64,000 nucleotides of DNA, from assembly GCF_000482785.1 (NCBI RefSeq), contig NZ_AXWS01000007.1, positions 620,001 through 684,000 on the forward strand. Reading direction: 5' to 3'. This DNA is from Derxia gummosa DSM 723. GTDB taxonomy: Bacteria; Pseudomonadota; Gammaproteobacteria; Burkholderiales; Burkholderiaceae_E. Positions 63,363-64,000 of this stretch are shown in pieces (within the stretch, counting starts at the first letter, position 1; every line of letters starts with the position of its first letter). The notes beneath the pieces were generated by a model, which worked only from the letters and a program-made list of their open reading frames with translations, searched no databases and was not told the DNA's origin. A program made the translations under genes and the position numbers.

Positions 63363-64000
63363 GCGACCGCCTGTTCCATCGTCGTCGCGTGCTGCGCTCG
63401 GGCGCCGCCGCGCTGCTGCTGCCGCTGGCCGGCACCCGCGCCGCCCGCGCCGCGCAGATCGCCGCCGTGCGCGTCTGGCCCGCCGCCGACTACACCCGCG
63501 TCACGCTCGAACACGACAACGAGATCCGCTTCAGCCACTTCCTGGTCGAGAACCCCGACCGGCTCGTGGTCGACGTGGAAGGCCTCGACCTCAACACCAC
63601 GCTGCGCGACCTCGTCTCCAAGATCACGCCCGACGATCCATACATCCGCGCCGTGCGCGTGGGCCAGAACCGGCCTCGCGTCGTGCGCCTCGTGCTCGAC
63701 CTCAAGCAGCGCGTGCGACCCCAGGTGTTCTCGGTCGAGCCGGTCGCGCAGTTCAGGCACCGGCTCATCTTCGACCTCTACCCCGCCGAGCCGGTCGATC
63801 CGCTCATGCAACTGGCCCAGGGTGGCGATGCAGCGCCGCCCGCCGACGCGCCGCCCGCGCGCGGCGGCGATGCCCAGCACGCCGGCCGCGCGCCCGATGC
63901 GCAGCCGCCCGCCCGTGCCACCTCCTCGCCGCTGCCCGAGCCGCCTGCCGGCCCGGCGCCGCTCGCGCGCGCGCCCGAAACCGGCCCCGGCAGCGGCGAC
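63359..64000 (+). CDS. amiC: N-acetylmuramoyl-L-alanine amidase, AmiC type (3' end outside window)
   Basis: The first 214 codons are visible. A twin-arginine-like leader (HRRRVLRSGAAALLLPLAG) suggests Tat export, as for E. coli AmiC. An AMIN domain follows (AAVRVWPAADYTRVTLEHD, DLYPAEPVDPLM) and then a Pro/Ala-rich linker; the Amidase_3 domain lies beyond the window. An in-frame ATG at 63326 is an alternative start. Splits daughter-cell peptidoglycan. Confidence 0.9.
   Translation, partial: MSDRLFHRRRVLRSGAAALLLPLAGTRAARAAQIAAVRVWPAADYTRVTLEHDNEIRFSHFLVENPDRLVVDVEGLDLNTTLRDLVSKITPDDPYIRAVRVGQNRPRVVRLVLDLKQRVRPQVFSVEPVAQFRHRLIFDLYPAEPVDPLMQLAQGGDAAPPADAPPARGGDAQHAGRAPDAQPPARATSSPLPEPPAGPAPLARAPETGPGSGD

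Overview
The window is about 70% G+C and densely coded, with no mobile element, CRISPR array or tRNA that I could see. The gene set points to a betaproteobacterium of the order Burkholderiales: rplM-rpsI beside argC, erpA, anmK, an M23 peptidase and tyrS; polA beside a DUF2782 gene and thrB; DUF2863 and BPSS1780 families; a Burkholderia-type porin. The genus cannot be fixed from the sequence.

1-6.2 kb is an alcohol-oxidation locus on the minus strand: a secreted PQQ alcohol dehydrogenase of the ExaA/PedE type, a secreted pentapeptide-repeat protein, a cytochrome c and a four-EF-hand protein that matches lanmodulin in loop sequence and loop spacing. A two-component system is divergent to it. 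The 621-base gap between them holds a leader hairpin, an intrinsic terminator and several palindromes with CGGGA/TCCCG arms. 6.2-14.9 kb carries DUF2863, an SDR, a TctE/OmpR two-component pair, pyrF and the groES-groEL operon, which has a sigma-70 promoter over a CIRCE operator.

14.9-24.9 kb is a same-strand run of LysR regulator, 2-oxoglutarate/Fe(II) oxygenase, alpha/beta hydrolase, NitT/TauT-type ABC importer, guanine-deaminase-like enzyme and a xanthine-dehydrogenase-type molybdoenzyme. In the molybdoenzyme the FAD and Mo domains are fused and the 2Fe-2S protein is separate. Start/stop overlaps indicate one transcript, probably for uptake and oxidation of a purine-like N-heterocycle.

24.9-35 kb holds a shortened NAD-epimerase-like protein, Ohr, a phosphohexomutase whose catalytic loops are degenerate, cspA with a long leader, a HAD phosphatase, a double GNAT protein, a DUF2779 nuclease-like protein, a Tim44-like protein and a second PQQ-type propeller protein. 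35-38.5 kb is ribD-nrdR-glyA on the minus strand; the glyA leader contains a ZTP (pfl) riboswitch. 38.5-48.3 kb has a YdfG-like SDR, OpgC, LrgA/LrgB, a phosphatase-YbhB-dtd-tyrS operon, an M23 peptidase and anmK.

48.3-57 kb contains erpA, argC, rpsI-rplM, a strong small-RNA candidate, an OsmC protein, coq7, a porin and polA. 57-64 kb contains DUF2782, thrB, a BPSS1780 membrane protein, an AEC transporter, a receiver-bearing pseudo-histidine-kinase, queG (no stop codon where the family normally ends), tsaE and the start of an AmiC-type amidase.
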